64,000 nt of DNA, taken from assembly GCA_944321965.1 (NCBI GenBank), contig CALUNH010000004.1, forward strand, positions 48,810-112,809, given 5' to 3'. This document shows positions 42,779 to 52,600 of the stretch, in pieces; position 1 is the stretch's first letter; every line of letters begins with the position of its first letter. Under the pieces are notes generated by a model. It searched no databases, was not told where the DNA came from, and worked only from the letters and a program-made list of their open reading frames with translations. Made by a program: the position numbers and the translations under genes. Origin of the DNA: an uncultured Alistipes sp. Lineage in GTDB: Bacteria; Bacteroidota; Bacteroidia; Bacteroidales; Rikenellaceae.

Positions 42779-44479
42779 ATGAGAAAATTGATAGCAGTGT
42801 TGTCGGTCGTTTCCGCGGCGGTATTTTTTGCCTCCTGCAACAAATTCCTCGATGAGATGCCCGATAACCGGACACAGATAGACAATTTGGAGAAGGTCAA
42901 GGCGTTGCTCGTGACGGCCTATCCGGGAAAATTCTATGCGACGTGGCTCGAACCCCGCTGCGACGGGATGGCCGACCACGGCGCCACGATGGACGGAACG
43001 CAGCCGAGTTCCAGTTTTGCCTTCATTTATACGGCCTATCGCTGGGACGAGTACCCCAGCATGGAGAACTCCGACGATGCCGAAGCCTATTGGACCTCCT
43101 GCTACGGGGCGATTGCGGCGGCCAACCATGCCCTGGAGGCGCTCGACAAACTGGGGAACCCCAAGGGCAGCGAACCCTACCGTGCCGAGGCGCTGCTTTG
43201 CCGGGCCTATGCGCACTTCTGCCTGCTGACGCTCTTCACGGACTTCTTCGACGAGGCCAACCGCGGAACCAATCCGGGTATCCCCTATGTGACGGAGCCG
43301 GAGGATGTGGTCAACAAACAGTATGATCGTGAAACGGTTTCGGCGACGCTGGCCAAGGTGAAGGCCGACCTCTCCGAAGGCCTGAAAGGGGTGGGTACGG
43401 CCGCGGATTTCGTGCAGCCGAAGTTCCACTTTACGCTCGATGCGGCCCGGATGCTGGCGCTGCGTGTCGCGCTCTTCGAGCGGGATTATCCCACGGTGAT
43501 CTCCTATGCCTCCCAGCTGATCCCGCAGCCGACGACTTGGGCCAGTATCGTGAATCAGCAGCAGGAGCCCCTGCTCAATGCCGACGGTTCGGAGGTCAAG
43601 ATCCCGCATCCCAACGATTTCGCATCGCTGTTCTGCCTGAGCAACCTGTTCGACTGGAGGGGCGCGAACAGCATGTATTCGGGATCGACGGAGTTCCAGA
43701 TGGCCTTTGGCAATGCCAACAATGCGAACGTCATATTGGCTGCGGAACCCTACTCGCTGCTCAACAGAACCTCGATGTCGACGGCCTATACCCGTTATAC
43801 GCACGGGGGCAAGGAGTTCAATGCGATTCTGGGCGCGAATGCTTCGGGTGTGAACTGGTACATGCCGACCTTCGGGTTCAATGCTGCTCCGGCGGATGCC
43901 CCGGGTTTCCTGCCCAAGATCTATGAGGACTTCAAGGTGACCAACATCAACGCCAATACGGGCCAGCCGTATATCCGGGTAGCCCTGTTCCGGCTGGAGG
44001 AGGCGCTGCTGGCCCGTGCCGAGGCCTATGCCATGACGGGCGAATACGACCTGGCCCTGGCCGATCTGACGATGTTCTCCCAGCGGCGGGTTCAGAGCAC
44101 CAATGTCGCTCAGTATTACTATTCGCGCGACAAGGTCGTAGACTATTACACCGATGTGTTGACGCTGTCGGATCACTACATGAATTCCAATTTCAATGCA
44201 GGGCGTTTTAAGGCCGATCTTTCGACCTACGAGGGCAAACTGCAGCGGGGCCTGGTTCTGGCCGTACTCGATGCCCGCCGCATGGAGTACATCTATGAGG
44301 GAATGCGCTGGTTCGACATCCTGCGTTGGAACATTCCGGTTACGCACACGATGCTTTCGGGCGAGAGCAGCACGCTGACGCCCGACGACGACCGCCGTGT
44401 GATTCAGATCCCGGAGACCGCATCGCTTTCGGGCCTTGAGAAGAATCCTTACGACCATATTCCTCAGCCCTGGAGTTAG
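42779..44479 (+). CDS. SusD/RagB family nutrient-binding lipoprotein (switch partner B)
   Basis: A 566-residue outer-membrane lipoprotein with signal MRKLIAVLSVVSAAVFFASC. The N-terminal FLDEMPDNRTQIDN segment, the SusD helical repeats (AEALLCRAYAHFCLLTLFTDFF) and the C-terminal RRMEYIYEGMRWFDILRWNIP motif are typical. It pairs with the SusC encoded 29 nt upstream. The zinc metallohydrolase lipoprotein starts 2 nt after its stop. Co-occurrence with a HExxH lipoprotein points to a peptide- or protein-related substrate, which is inference. Confidence 0.94.
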   Translation: MRKLIAVLSVVSAAVFFASCNKFLDEMPDNRTQIDNLEKVKALLVTAYPGKFYATWLEPRCDGMADHGATMDGTQPSSSFAFIYTAYRWDEYPSMENSDDAEAYWTSCYGAIAAANHALEALDKLGNPKGSEPYRAEALLCRAYAHFCLLTLFTDFFDEANRGTNPGIPYVTEPEDVVNKQYDRETVSATLAKVKADLSEGLKGVGTAADFVQPKFHFTLDAARMLALRVALFERDYPTVISYASQLIPQPTTWASIVNQQQEPLLNADGSEVKIPHPNDFASLFCLSNLFDWRGANSMYSGSTEFQMAFGNANNANVILAAEPYSLLNRTSMSTAYTRYTHGGKEFNAILGANASGVNWYMPTFGFNAAPADAPGFLPKIYEDFKVTNINANTGQPYIRVALFRLEEALLARAEAYAMTGEYDLALADLTMFSQRRVQSTNVAQYYYSRDKVVDYYTDVLTLSDHYMNSNFNAGRFKADLSTYEGKLQRGLVLAVLDARRMEYIYEGMRWFDILRWNIPVTHTMLSGESSTLTPDDDRRVIQIPETASLSGLEKNPYDHIPQPWS

Positions 44480-44481
44480 TC

Positions 44482-45453
44482 ATGACAGAAAAAGCAAAAA
44501 GAAAGAGTATGAAAAAGACCAAGATTCTATATGGTGTCCTGTTGCTGGGATTGGCCCTCGGGACGCTCTCGTGTCGGGAAAAGGAGACGATTGCCGACGA
44601 TATCGTAATTCCCGGTCTGGGCGGAACGGAAGAGGCGGCCAACGAACTGGACAAATGGCTCTATGAGAATTTCACCGAGCCCTACAACATCGAAGTGGTT
44701 TATCGCTGGGACGCGGCCCAGATGTACACGACGCTTGCCTCGCGGCTGGTGCCCGTGGAGTACGATGCCGTGAAACCCATGATGGCGGCGATCCGCGACG
44801 TGTGGTTCAAGCCCTATGTCCAGGCCGCGGGCGTGGACTTCATCAAGCGGATGTCTCCGAAGAAGGTGGTGCTGGTCGGCAGCCCCGAATACCAGAACGG
44901 TTCGATCAAGCTGGGCCAGGCCGAGGGCGCCCGCAAGATCCTGCTGCTCAATGCCAACAATTTCGATCCGACCGACGAGGCGGGTTTGAAGCAGGCCCTG
45001 CATACCATTCTGCACGAGTTTGCCCATATTCTGCACCAGACGGTGATGTTCGACAAGACGTATCAGGACATCAGTGCGGGCTTTTACAGCGCGACGGGAT
45101 GGAAGGAGTACGACCGGAACCAGTCTCAGGATTATAATCCGGAATCCTATGCCCGCGGTTTTGTCAGCAACTATGCCATGAGCAGCAAGGACGAGGATTT
45201 CGTGGAGGTTCTCTCGATGATTCTGGTCTACGGCAAGCAGTGGTTCGACGAGACGGTGCTTCCTGTCGCCCAGGAGTCCGAAGAGACCGACGCCTACAAT
45301 GCCCTCCAGCAGAAGCTGTCGATCGTGGAGACCTATCTGCTCAACTCCTGGGGCATTCAGTTCCTGGACAATGAGGTGACGGGCGAGCGCGGTCTTGAAA
45401 GTTATGTCCAGGAGGCCGTTGCCACGGTTGTAGCGACGCCGCCGACGGAGTAA
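44482..45453 (+). CDS. SusCD-associated zinc metallohydrolase lipoprotein (HExxH)
   Basis: A 323-residue lipoprotein of the substrate-import-associated zinc metallohydrolase type often encoded behind SusC/SusD pairs. The lipoprotein signal is KILYGVLLLGLALGTLSC, and the zinc motif HEFAH is in TILHEFAHILHQTVMF near residue 180, with a later conserved glutamate likely in EDFVEVLSMI. It may be surface-exposed and act on the transported ligand. An internal ATG at 44509 is an equally plausible start because it lies right at the signal peptide. The operon continues with a DUF4302-like gene after 24 nt. Confidence 0.88.
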   Translation: MTEKAKRKSMKKTKILYGVLLLGLALGTLSCREKETIADDIVIPGLGGTEEAANELDKWLYENFTEPYNIEVVYRWDAAQMYTTLASRLVPVEYDAVKPMMAAIRDVWFKPYVQAAGVDFIKRMSPKKVVLVGSPEYQNGSIKLGQAEGARKILLLNANNFDPTDEAGLKQALHTILHEFAHILHQTVMFDKTYQDISAGFYSATGWKEYDRNQSQDYNPESYARGFVSNYAMSSKDEDFVEVLSMILVYGKQWFDETVLPVAQESEETDAYNALQQKLSIVETYLLNSWGIQFLDNEVTGERGLESYVQEAVATVVATPPTE

Positions 45454-45477
45454 GTTCCATTCAAAAAACAACAGAAC

Positions 45478-46809
45478 ATGAAAAAAACTATCAGCATAAT
45501 AGCATTACTCTTCGGCCTGTCGTTCCTGACGTCGTGCGAGTCGACGGTGACGATGGACGGCAGTGCCGATGCGCGGGTCGATGCGGTGATCAAGGGTTAC
45601 ATTTCGGAGCTTGCCGCTGCCGAGAACGGCTGGATTTTCGACGTGATGACCAGCGAGGGCAATTACCGTTTCTACATGGAGTTCACCGATGACAACATGG
45701 TGACGATGTATACGGACAACCTCTATTATCCGCAGTGGAACGGGGTTCCCAAGACTTCGACCTACAATATTCGTTCGCTGCAGCGCCCGACGCTGTCGTT
45801 CGATACCTATTCGTATCTGGCCGTGATCAACGATCCGGACGACGGCATCAGCCACGGTTCGGGAAACATGGGTCTTCAGACGGATTTCGAGTTCGAGGTC
45901 GAGACCTTCACGGATGGCGTCTTCTCGCTGACGGGCCGTGTCAACCGGGTTGCGGCGACGCTGCGGCAGGCCACGGCCGAAGAGTCCGCTTCGGTGAAAT
46001 CGGGCGGTTTGATGGATGTGCTCACCAATGCGCAGCGTTACCGTTCGGGCGAGTATTGCTACTTCATGGTCGGCGATACGAAGGTGAGCCTGATTCTCAA
46101 TGCACGGTCGATCGACATTTCGTATGTGGATCCGGAGGGGAATGTGATCCAGTCTTCGGGTTATACGCTGACCGACCTGGAGGGGAACATCAGCCTGCTG
46201 GAGCCGATCGAGGTTGCCGGGGAGACGTTGACCGGTTTTGCCTGGGATGCTTCGGCGTCGGCATTCGAGGCCGAGGTTGCGGGGACTCCGCAGACTGTCG
46301 ATGCGCAGGCCGATCCGGTTATTCCGCTCCATTACATGCTGGGCCCGAATAAGACTTATACCGTTCTGGCCTCGATGTTGGACATGTATCCGTCGTATTC
46401 CGCTTCGGAGAATGAGTTTGCCTATCTGTTCGTCCAGGCCTATACGTCGATTGCCCAGAGATACAGGTTGCAGTTGCAGGAGTTGGATCTGGAGTTTTAC
46501 ATGACGGATGGAGGAGCTCCGCGCATGATGATGGTATACGATTGCAGCGGTTATCAGGGCTGGGTTACCTACTCCCTGTCGTTCAACGAAACGGAGGATC
46601 AGTTTACGGTTACCGGGATGTCGTTCGATGACGATGCCTACGGCAACGGGGCTCTCTTTGCGAGTGCTTATACGGCCTTGCCGCTGTTCTGGTCGGGTAA
46701 AACCTTCAAGATCGACTGGTCGCCGGTTACTTACGGTTCCTATTCCATGGGCCAGGTCGTTTTGGTTGACGGTGACGCACCTGCCGCTTTCCACGGAGCG
46801 CTTTTCTGA
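45478..46809 (+). CDS. DUF4302-like lipoprotein
   Basis: A 443-residue lipoprotein (signal MKKTISIIALLFGLSFLTSC) of beta-rich composition, resembling DUF4302 proteins that accompany SusCD pairs carrying the HExxH lipoprotein. The N-terminal part has AAENGWIFDVMTSEGNYRFYMEF, a segment typical of the family, and the middle and end contain many predicted strands with no catalytic motif. It may be a surface binding accessory. It is the last gene of the switchable operon, ended by a terminator. The family assignment is from memory of sequence style and gene context. Confidence 0.78.
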   Translation: MKKTISIIALLFGLSFLTSCESTVTMDGSADARVDAVIKGYISELAAAENGWIFDVMTSEGNYRFYMEFTDDNMVTMYTDNLYYPQWNGVPKTSTYNIRSLQRPTLSFDTYSYLAVINDPDDGISHGSGNMGLQTDFEFEVETFTDGVFSLTGRVNRVAATLRQATAEESASVKSGGLMDVLTNAQRYRSGEYCYFMVGDTKVSLILNARSIDISYVDPEGNVIQSSGYTLTDLEGNISLLEPIEVAGETLTGFAWDASASAFEAEVAGTPQTVDAQADPVIPLHYMLGPNKTYTVLASMLDMYPSYSASENEFAYLFVQAYTSIAQRYRLQLQELDLEFYMTDGGAPRMMMVYDCSGYQGWVTYSLSFNETEDQFTVTGMSFDDDAYGNGALFASAYTALPLFWSGKTFKIDWSPVTYGSYSMGQVVLVDGDAPAAFHGALF

Positions 46810-46828
46810 TCGGAAAAGTCGTAATGCG

Positions 46829-46867
46829 ATGGGGCCCGCTCATATCATGAGTAGGCCTCATTTTTTT
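46829..46867 (+). terminator. Terminator of the plus-strand susCD operon
   Basis: ATGGGGCCCGCTCAT and ATGAGTAGGCCTCAT pair with one mismatch and two G-T pairs around ATC, then seven T residues. Confidence 0.85.
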
Positions 46868-47279
46868 GTTTTTGCATTGATAGATTGATAGAAAGATCCG
46901 CTTTTTATTGAACACACAGAGATGCTTCTTGATGCTGTTCCGCTGCGAAACGGACCTGAACCGGCGCAAAAACAGGCAACGGTTGGCGGATTCTCGATTA
47001 AATTTCCTATTTTTGTAAACGGTTCCGAGCCTCTGCGGACGGAGCCGGACATATTACGAACGTTTCGTTACGTTTTCTTTCACACTCAAACTTCGCAAAT
47101 TTGATCTCTTGAAAGAAATGTAACAGGGGCGCTCCGTGAACGCATGTATTGTGCCCGCGGGCCTTTGGCCTGCTTTGTGCATGATGCGCGTTTCGCGTGG
47201 GCTGTCCGTGTTGCTTATTTCAAGAGGGGCAGCGAAGGCCTGAGTGTGGGGTAAGTCAACATGGAAACCCACGTTTTTT
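46868..47279. other. 412-bp gene-free interval before the SLOG-like gene
   Basis: No credible gene or RNA is recognised. A TAnnTTTG match (TATTTTTG, 47008-47015) points rightwards with no clear -33 element. An imperfect inverted repeat (GGTTCCG...CGGAGCC) lies at about 47021-47047, and GTGGG...CCCAC could form a hairpin just before the next gene. A long leader is possible. Confidence 0.5.
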
Positions 47280-47750
47280 ATGGCTTTCGATTACGACTAC
47301 ACGGGAAATCTCGCCCTGCTCGACCGCCGGAAGGTCGCCTTCTTCGCCTCGCGCGTTGTCTCGCCTGCCGTCGAGGGGCAGGCCTTGCGCTGGGCCGAGA
47401 CGTGTTGCGCAACCGACCGCGTCGTAATCGGCGGCTTCCAGTCGCCACTCGAAAAATCCGTTTTTGAACTGTTGCTGAAAGCCCGCCACCCGGTGATCTG
47501 GGCCCTGGGGCGTGCGCTTTACCGCCGCTACACGCCCGAAGTCGAGGAGGCGCTGGCCGAGCAGCGTATCCTGATTTTTGCCGTGCGCAATGCCAGCCGG
47601 ACCGGTTGGCAAACGGCCCAAACCCGCAACTACACCATCGCCACGATGGCCGAGGAGAGCGTCTACGCCCTCCGCACGGACGGCCGCCCCAGCACGCTCG
47701 ACGTCCTCTGGGGGCTGGAGTTGGGGCGCAAGCCGGTACGCTGTTTTTGA
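47280..47750 (+). CDS. DprA/SLOG-like Rossmann-fold protein, unknown function
   Basis: A 156-residue soluble protein. The pattern RKVAFFASRVVSP...VVIGGFQSPLEKSVFELLL followed by HPVIWALGRAL and RILIFAVRNASRT resembles the Rossmann-like SLOG fold found in DprA, where one loop binds a nucleotide or DNA. It has only this domain, without the DprA winged helix, and lacks the full GSGARGID-type motif. The ATG at 47280 is chosen; sequence further upstream in frame does not look coding. It stands alone between two unrelated operons. The function is not known to me. Confidence 0.7.
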   Translation: MAFDYDYTGNLALLDRRKVAFFASRVVSPAVEGQALRWAETCCATDRVVIGGFQSPLEKSVFELLLKARHPVIWALGRALYRRYTPEVEEALAEQRILIFAVRNASRTGWQTAQTRNYTIATMAEESVYALRTDGRPSTLDVLWGLELGRKPVRCF

Positions 47751-47765
47751 TTGCGGCCCGCCCGG

Positions 47766-48752
47766 CTATCGTCCGCTGATTACGACGATCTCCTTATCGA
47801 GTGAACAACGGATCGGGGCGATGTTTTCCAGCTCGTCGAGCAGCTCCCGAAGCGGCAGGTTCGGAGTTTGAAGGCTGAATGTAAGGTCGTTGACCCGTGG
47901 ATCCGCCACTCTGAATTCCACATCATACCAGCGTTCCAGTTCGGTGATGACCTCCTGCATGGGCGTGTCCCGGAAACAGATCGTATTCTGGCTCCACAGG
48001 ATCGACTGTTCGGCATTTTCCAGGTTGAGGATCGAACCTTTCCCGCTTTGTTTGTCGTAAACGAGCCGCTGGGACGGTTCCAGCAGGAAGGATGTCGCAC
48101 CCTGGGAGAACTCCACGCTCCCCTGAAGCAATACCACCGAGATTGTCTCGTCGGTCCGGTAGGCCTTGACATCGAACTCCGTGCCCAGCACCCGGATCGC
48201 CGCACGGTCGGCGGTTTCGACGATGAAGGGCCGCCGGGGGTTGTGAGCCACCTCGAAATAGGCCTCGCCGTCGAGGTGCACGCGGCGTTCCGAGAGCCCG
48301 AACCGTTCGGGGTAGGAGATCGTCGAACCCGCATTAAGAAAGACCCGCGTTCCGTCCTGGAAGATCACCTCCTTGCGTTCGCCGACGGCTGCGGCGACCG
48401 TCTGCTGTTCGTCGGCCGAGAAGAGCGCACCGCCCAGGTGGCTGTTCAGATTGGCCCACAGCCCCACGATCAGAACGCAGGGAATCACGATGGCGGCTAC
48501 GCGGAAGAGCATCCGGCGTCTTCGGGCGCGCGTGAGGATGCGCTCGATGCGTTGCAGCAGCTCTTCGCCCGGAATATCGGGCAGCGGAGGCATCGCCCCG
48601 GATTCCAGATGCCGGGCGTCCGCCTCGAACTCCGCCGAAAGCCAGGCCAGGCCTTCGTTCGTGGCAAACCAGGCCGCAACCTCGGCTGCCTCGTCGGGGG
48701 TGGCCGTTTCATTGAGGACTCGTCTCAGGATTATTTCATCGGGTCGTTTCAT
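47766..48752 (-). CDS. FecR-family anti-sigma factor
   Basis: A 328-residue FecR-like protein with one transmembrane helix (VAAIVIPCVLIVGLWANL) near residue 90. The cytoplasmic N-terminal part would bind the ECF sigma factor. The periplasmic FecR domain shows KEVIFQDGTRVFLNAGSTISYP, RRVHLDGEAYFEVAHNPRRPFIVET and IRVLGTEFDVKAY. The C-terminal part resembles the STN-interacting domain. The start overlaps the sigma factor stop by 4 nt. It would hold the sigma factor inactive until the STN domain of the adjacent SusC signals substrate. Confidence 0.93.
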   Translation of the reverse strand: MKRPDEIILRRVLNETATPDEAAEVAAWFATNEGLAWLSAEFEADARHLESGAMPPLPDIPGEELLQRIERILTRARRRRMLFRVAAIVIPCVLIVGLWANLNSHLGGALFSADEQQTVAAAVGERKEVIFQDGTRVFLNAGSTISYPERFGLSERRVHLDGEAYFEVAHNPRRPFIVETADRAAIRVLGTEFDVKAYRTDETISVVLLQGSVEFSQGATSFLLEPSQRLVYDKQSGKGSILNLENAEQSILWSQNTICFRDTPMQEVITELERWYDVEFRVADPRVNDLTFSLQTPNLPLRELLDELENIAPIRCSLDKEIVVISGR

Positions 48753-49345
48753 CGGATCAACAATAACAGGGTTATCAACAAATTGGCGGCTCCGGCCAGG
48801 AGGCTCTTCAACCGTTTCAGACACTCCCGGTAGTGGGTGTTCACCGTGTGGATCGAGAGGTTCAGCCGTGCGGCGATCTCCTGATTCGAGTATCCTTCGC
48901 AGCGCATCGTCGCCACGGCCCGCTGCTGCGGAGGAAGTGTCGTGATGGCCTGTCCGAGCAGTTCGCTGCGGTGGTTGCGCTCCGCCCACGTGTAAAGGTC
49001 GTCATCGTACTGGGGTTGTTTCTGCACGATCCGGTAGTTGTGCTGCAGGGCGCTGACGTTGTTGCGGATCTGGTTCAGGACCTGGTGTTTCAGCATTCCG
49101 TAGAGGTACCCGGAGAGGTTCCGGGTGATGAAAAGCGCCTCGCGGGCGGTCCAGAGTTTGACGAAAAGCTGCTGCAGGGCGTCTTCCGTGTCGGCTCGGT
49201 TTTTCAGATAGCGCATTGCCAGGGTGTAGAGCCGGGCGTGATAGCGCCGGTAAATGGCCTCGAAGGCTGCCCGGTCGCCCGTCCGAAGCCTTTCGAGCAG
49301 CGCGAGGTCCTCTTCCGTATCTTCCCTCCAAGAAGTCATGTTCAT
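48749..49345 (-). CDS. ECF RNA polymerase sigma factor
   Basis: A 198-residue ECF sigma-70 factor of the Bacteroidetes FecI-like group. Region 2 is visible as AFEAIYRRYHARLYTLAMRYLKNRADTEDALQQLFVKLW, and region 4 as LPPQQRAVATMRCEGYSNQEIAARLNLSIHTVNTHYRECLKRLK with its helix-turn-helix. It has a hydrophobic C-terminal tail (LLITLLLLIR) that may touch the membrane. It overlaps fecR by 4 nt. Divergence from the STN-bearing susC at 49662 implies that this locus is controlled by a trans-envelope relay. An alternative start is ATG two codons later. Confidence 0.94.
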   Translation of the reverse strand: MNMTSWREDTEEDLALLERLRTGDRAAFEAIYRRYHARLYTLAMRYLKNRADTEDALQQLFVKLWTAREALFITRNLSGYLYGMLKHQVLNQIRNNVSALQHNYRIVQKQPQYDDDLYTWAERNHRSELLGQAITTLPPQQRAVATMRCEGYSNQEIAARLNLSIHTVNTHYRECLKRLKSLLAGAANLLITLLLLIR

Positions 49346-49661
49346 TCGTCAATTCCATACAAAGATAACGATTCGGATTCATTTACAAGACACCCGAAGC
49401 ACCCTAAAATAAGTAGTCCGGGAATTTTTTTCAGGAAAATATTTTCCGTACTCACACTTTTCGGCGGGGTTGTGTGTCCTACGAATGAACCGACTAAACT
49501 ACGACCTCCATGATTCGACTATTTCCCTTTTTCTGAATGAGCGGCACATCGGATTTTCATGCCGATGTCATCCGTCCGACATTCGCCGCCGTGCATCTTT
49601 GCGGCGAAGAATGATTTGATTTGACCAATTCTTCCTATTTTTATTAACCAATCCAACAGAA
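49346..49661. other. Divergent control region between sigma/fecR and the STN-type susC
   Basis: A 316-bp region with no gene. It holds the sigma/fecR promoter box at 49360-49367 and two inverted repeats: ACATCGG/CCGATGT (49546-49552 and 49562-49568) and TTCGCCGC/GCGGCGAA (49582-49589 and 49601-49608). The loop of the second contains CATCTTTG, one base away from a -7 box. The ECF-dependent promoter of susC should lie between these and 49662. Confidence 0.6.
49360..49367 (-). promoter_or_regulatory. Candidate -7 box of the sigma/fecR operon
   Basis: TATCTTTG on the minus strand fits TAnnTTTG. A CTTG at 49386-49389 sits 18 nt further upstream at about the -33 position. The ATG is about 15 nt downstream of the box. 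Confidence 0.6.
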
Positions 49662-52600
49662 ATGAAACCATTTAGACTCCTATTGGCGGCAGTGCTTCTG
49701 GCGGCGTCCGTGGCTACGGCCTCGGCTCAGCAGGTGACTGTCAGGCTCCGGCAGGTAAAGCTGGTGCAGGTGCTGGACGAGATTTCGCGGCAGACCGGGT
49801 ATGCGTTCTACCACTCCCGTCCGACGGTCGATCCCGACCGGATCGTATCGCTTGACGTCGTGGACACGAAACTCGAAACGGCATTGGATCAGCTCTTCGC
49901 CGGAACGCAGATCGGCTATGAGATCAGGAACCAGAAAATCTATCTGACGGCCAAACCGGCCGCATCGACCCCCGCCCTTCAGCCCCGGAGCGTGAAGGGT
50001 ACGGTGACGGATGCCTCCGGCGAGCCGGTCATCGGTGCCACGGTCGTTGTGAAGGGTACGACCAAAGGGGCCAGCACGGGTATCGACGGCGGATTCACGC
50101 TGGAGGTGATGCCGGACGACGTGATAGTCGTTTCGTACATCGGTTACGACACGCAGGAGATTGCGGTCGGCAGCCGCACGGCCTTCGAAATCCGCCTGAA
50201 AGAGGAGGCCACGGCGCTGGACGACGTGGTGGTGATCGGCTACGGTGTCGTCAGAAAGCGTGACGTCTCGACGGCCATCTCGTCGATCAAGGCCGAGGAT
50301 ATCGCCAACCAGCCCATCTCGGACTTCCGCCAGTCGATGATCGGCAAGATGCCCGGCGTGCAGGTGATGCAGACGGGCGGTGATCCCGAAGGCAGTGTCA
50401 TGGTGCGCGTGCGCGGTATCAGTTCGGCGACGGCCGGCAACGATCCTCTGTATATCGTCGACGGGGTGCCGATGGAGAACGGGCTTTCGAACCTCAATAC
50501 GAACGACATCGAGTCGATGGAGGTGCTGAAGGATGCCTCGTCGGCTGCAATCTACGGTTCGCGCGGTTCGAACGGCGTGATCCTCATCACGACCAAGAAG
50601 GGCCATTCGGAGACGATCCAGGTTGCTTACGACGGCTATTACGGTATCGAGCAGGTGTCGAAGAAGATCGACCTGATGAACGCCTACCAGTATGCGCAGT
50701 TCGCCAAAGAGGGCCACGACAACTCCTATTACAGCATCTATCCCGGCGGCACGGCACCCAACGGCGAACGCCCCGAATCGTACATGAACTGGCCGGTGGA
50801 GCTCACGCCCTATCTGAACGGCGAGCCGGGCCTGACCGATACCGACTGGCAGGATGCCATTTTCCGCACGGCCTCGACCACGAGCCACAACATCGCCGTG
50901 TCGGGCAAGGGCAAACATGTCAATTATTTCATTTCGGGCAACTATTATTACAAGGAGGGTGTGATTATCAACTCCGATTTCGAGCGCTACTCCTTCCGCA
51001 TGAACCTCGACGGCAAGTACAAGAATTTCAAGTACGGCGTGAACTTCTCGCCCTCCTATTCGAAGTCAAACAAGGTTAATGCTTCTGGGGCCTACGGCAG
51101 CGGCGGCATCGTGCAGTCGGCCCTGACCTCGTGCCCGATCTGGCCTGTCTACAACGAGGACGGGACGTTCAACTTCCAGGGCAACGGTTACTGGCGTATC
51201 GGTAACGACTACCAGCACAATGAAATCCTGAATCCCGTAGCGCTGGCTACGTTGCAGTCGGAGGTGATCGACCGCATGTCGATGACCGGCCGGGCCTTCC
51301 TCGGGTATGACATCTGCAAGGGGCTTTCGTTTCAAACCTCGTTCGGCGGGTCATTCTACGGCGCCATCGACAACAAATACCGCTCGTCGGAACTTCCTTT
51401 GCTCGGAAAGGCCTATTACGATGCCCCGTCCAATCCGGAAGGCTACTCCTCGGCGGGCTTCTACTTCAACTGGCTCGTGGAGAACCAGCTGACCTACGAC
51501 CGTATGTTCGGCGACCACTCGTTGAACGTGATCCTCGTGCAGTCGGCCCAGAAGGAGACCTACAAGACGCTGAACGTCACCGCGACGGACTATCCCAACG
51601 ACCAGAACCAGACGATCGGCGGCGGTACGGTGAGCGACGGCGATTCGAGAACCGAACAGTGGTCGCTGGCCTCCTACCTGGCCCGTGTGCAGTACAGCTA
51701 CAAGGGCAAGTACATGCTCTCGGCGGCGATCCGTGCCGACGGTTCGTCGCGCTTCGGCAAGAACAACCGCTGGGGTTACTTCCCTTCGGCCTCGGCCGCG
51801 TGGCGCATCTCCGGGGAGCCCTTCTTCCAGAACGCCGAGGCGCTCCGCTGGGTCAGCGACCTGAAACTGCGCGCCAGCTACGGCCAGACGGGTAACTTCC
51901 AGATCGGCAACTACAAGCACCTGGCCACGATGGACGGTGACAACTACATCCTCGGCACGGGCAGCGGCTCGCTCGTAAACGGCTACAAGCCCACCAATGT
52001 CGCCAACCCGAACCTCACCTGGGAGAAGACCTCGATGTTCAACGTCGGAGCCGATTTGAGTATTCTGGGCGGCTACCTCAATCTGACGGCCGAGTATTAC
52101 TACGCCAACACGACGGACATGCTGCTCGAAGTGCCGATCCCGCACCTGACGGGTTACAGCACGACGCTGATGAACATCGGCAAGGTGAACAACCGCGGCT
52201 GGGAGCTCTCGGCCACCTCGCAGCACTCCTATGCCAACGGCATCAGCTACTCGCTCAACGCCAACTGGGCGGCGAACACCAACGAGGTGAAGGCGCTCGG
52301 GGCCAACGATACGCCGATCATCACCTCGGGGAGCGTCGAACACGCCTACTACATCACGAAGGTCGGCGAGCCGATCGGTTCCTATTACCTGCTCGTGCAG
52401 GACGGGATTTTCAAGAACGCCGAGGAGTTGAAGGCCTACCCGCATTTCGACACCACGCAGCCGGGCGATTTCCGCTTCGTGGACGTCAACGGCGACGGCG
52501 TGATCGATACCGACACCGACCGCACGATCGTCGGCAACTATATGCCGGACTTCACCTACGGATTCGGCGGAACGTTCGGATACCGGGGGTTGGATTTCTC

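Noticed and set aside
46922-47104. 60-codon plus-strand frame in the gap after the switchable operon.
   Set aside because: No signal, no family resemblance, and it crosses a likely promoter box; not supported as a gene.
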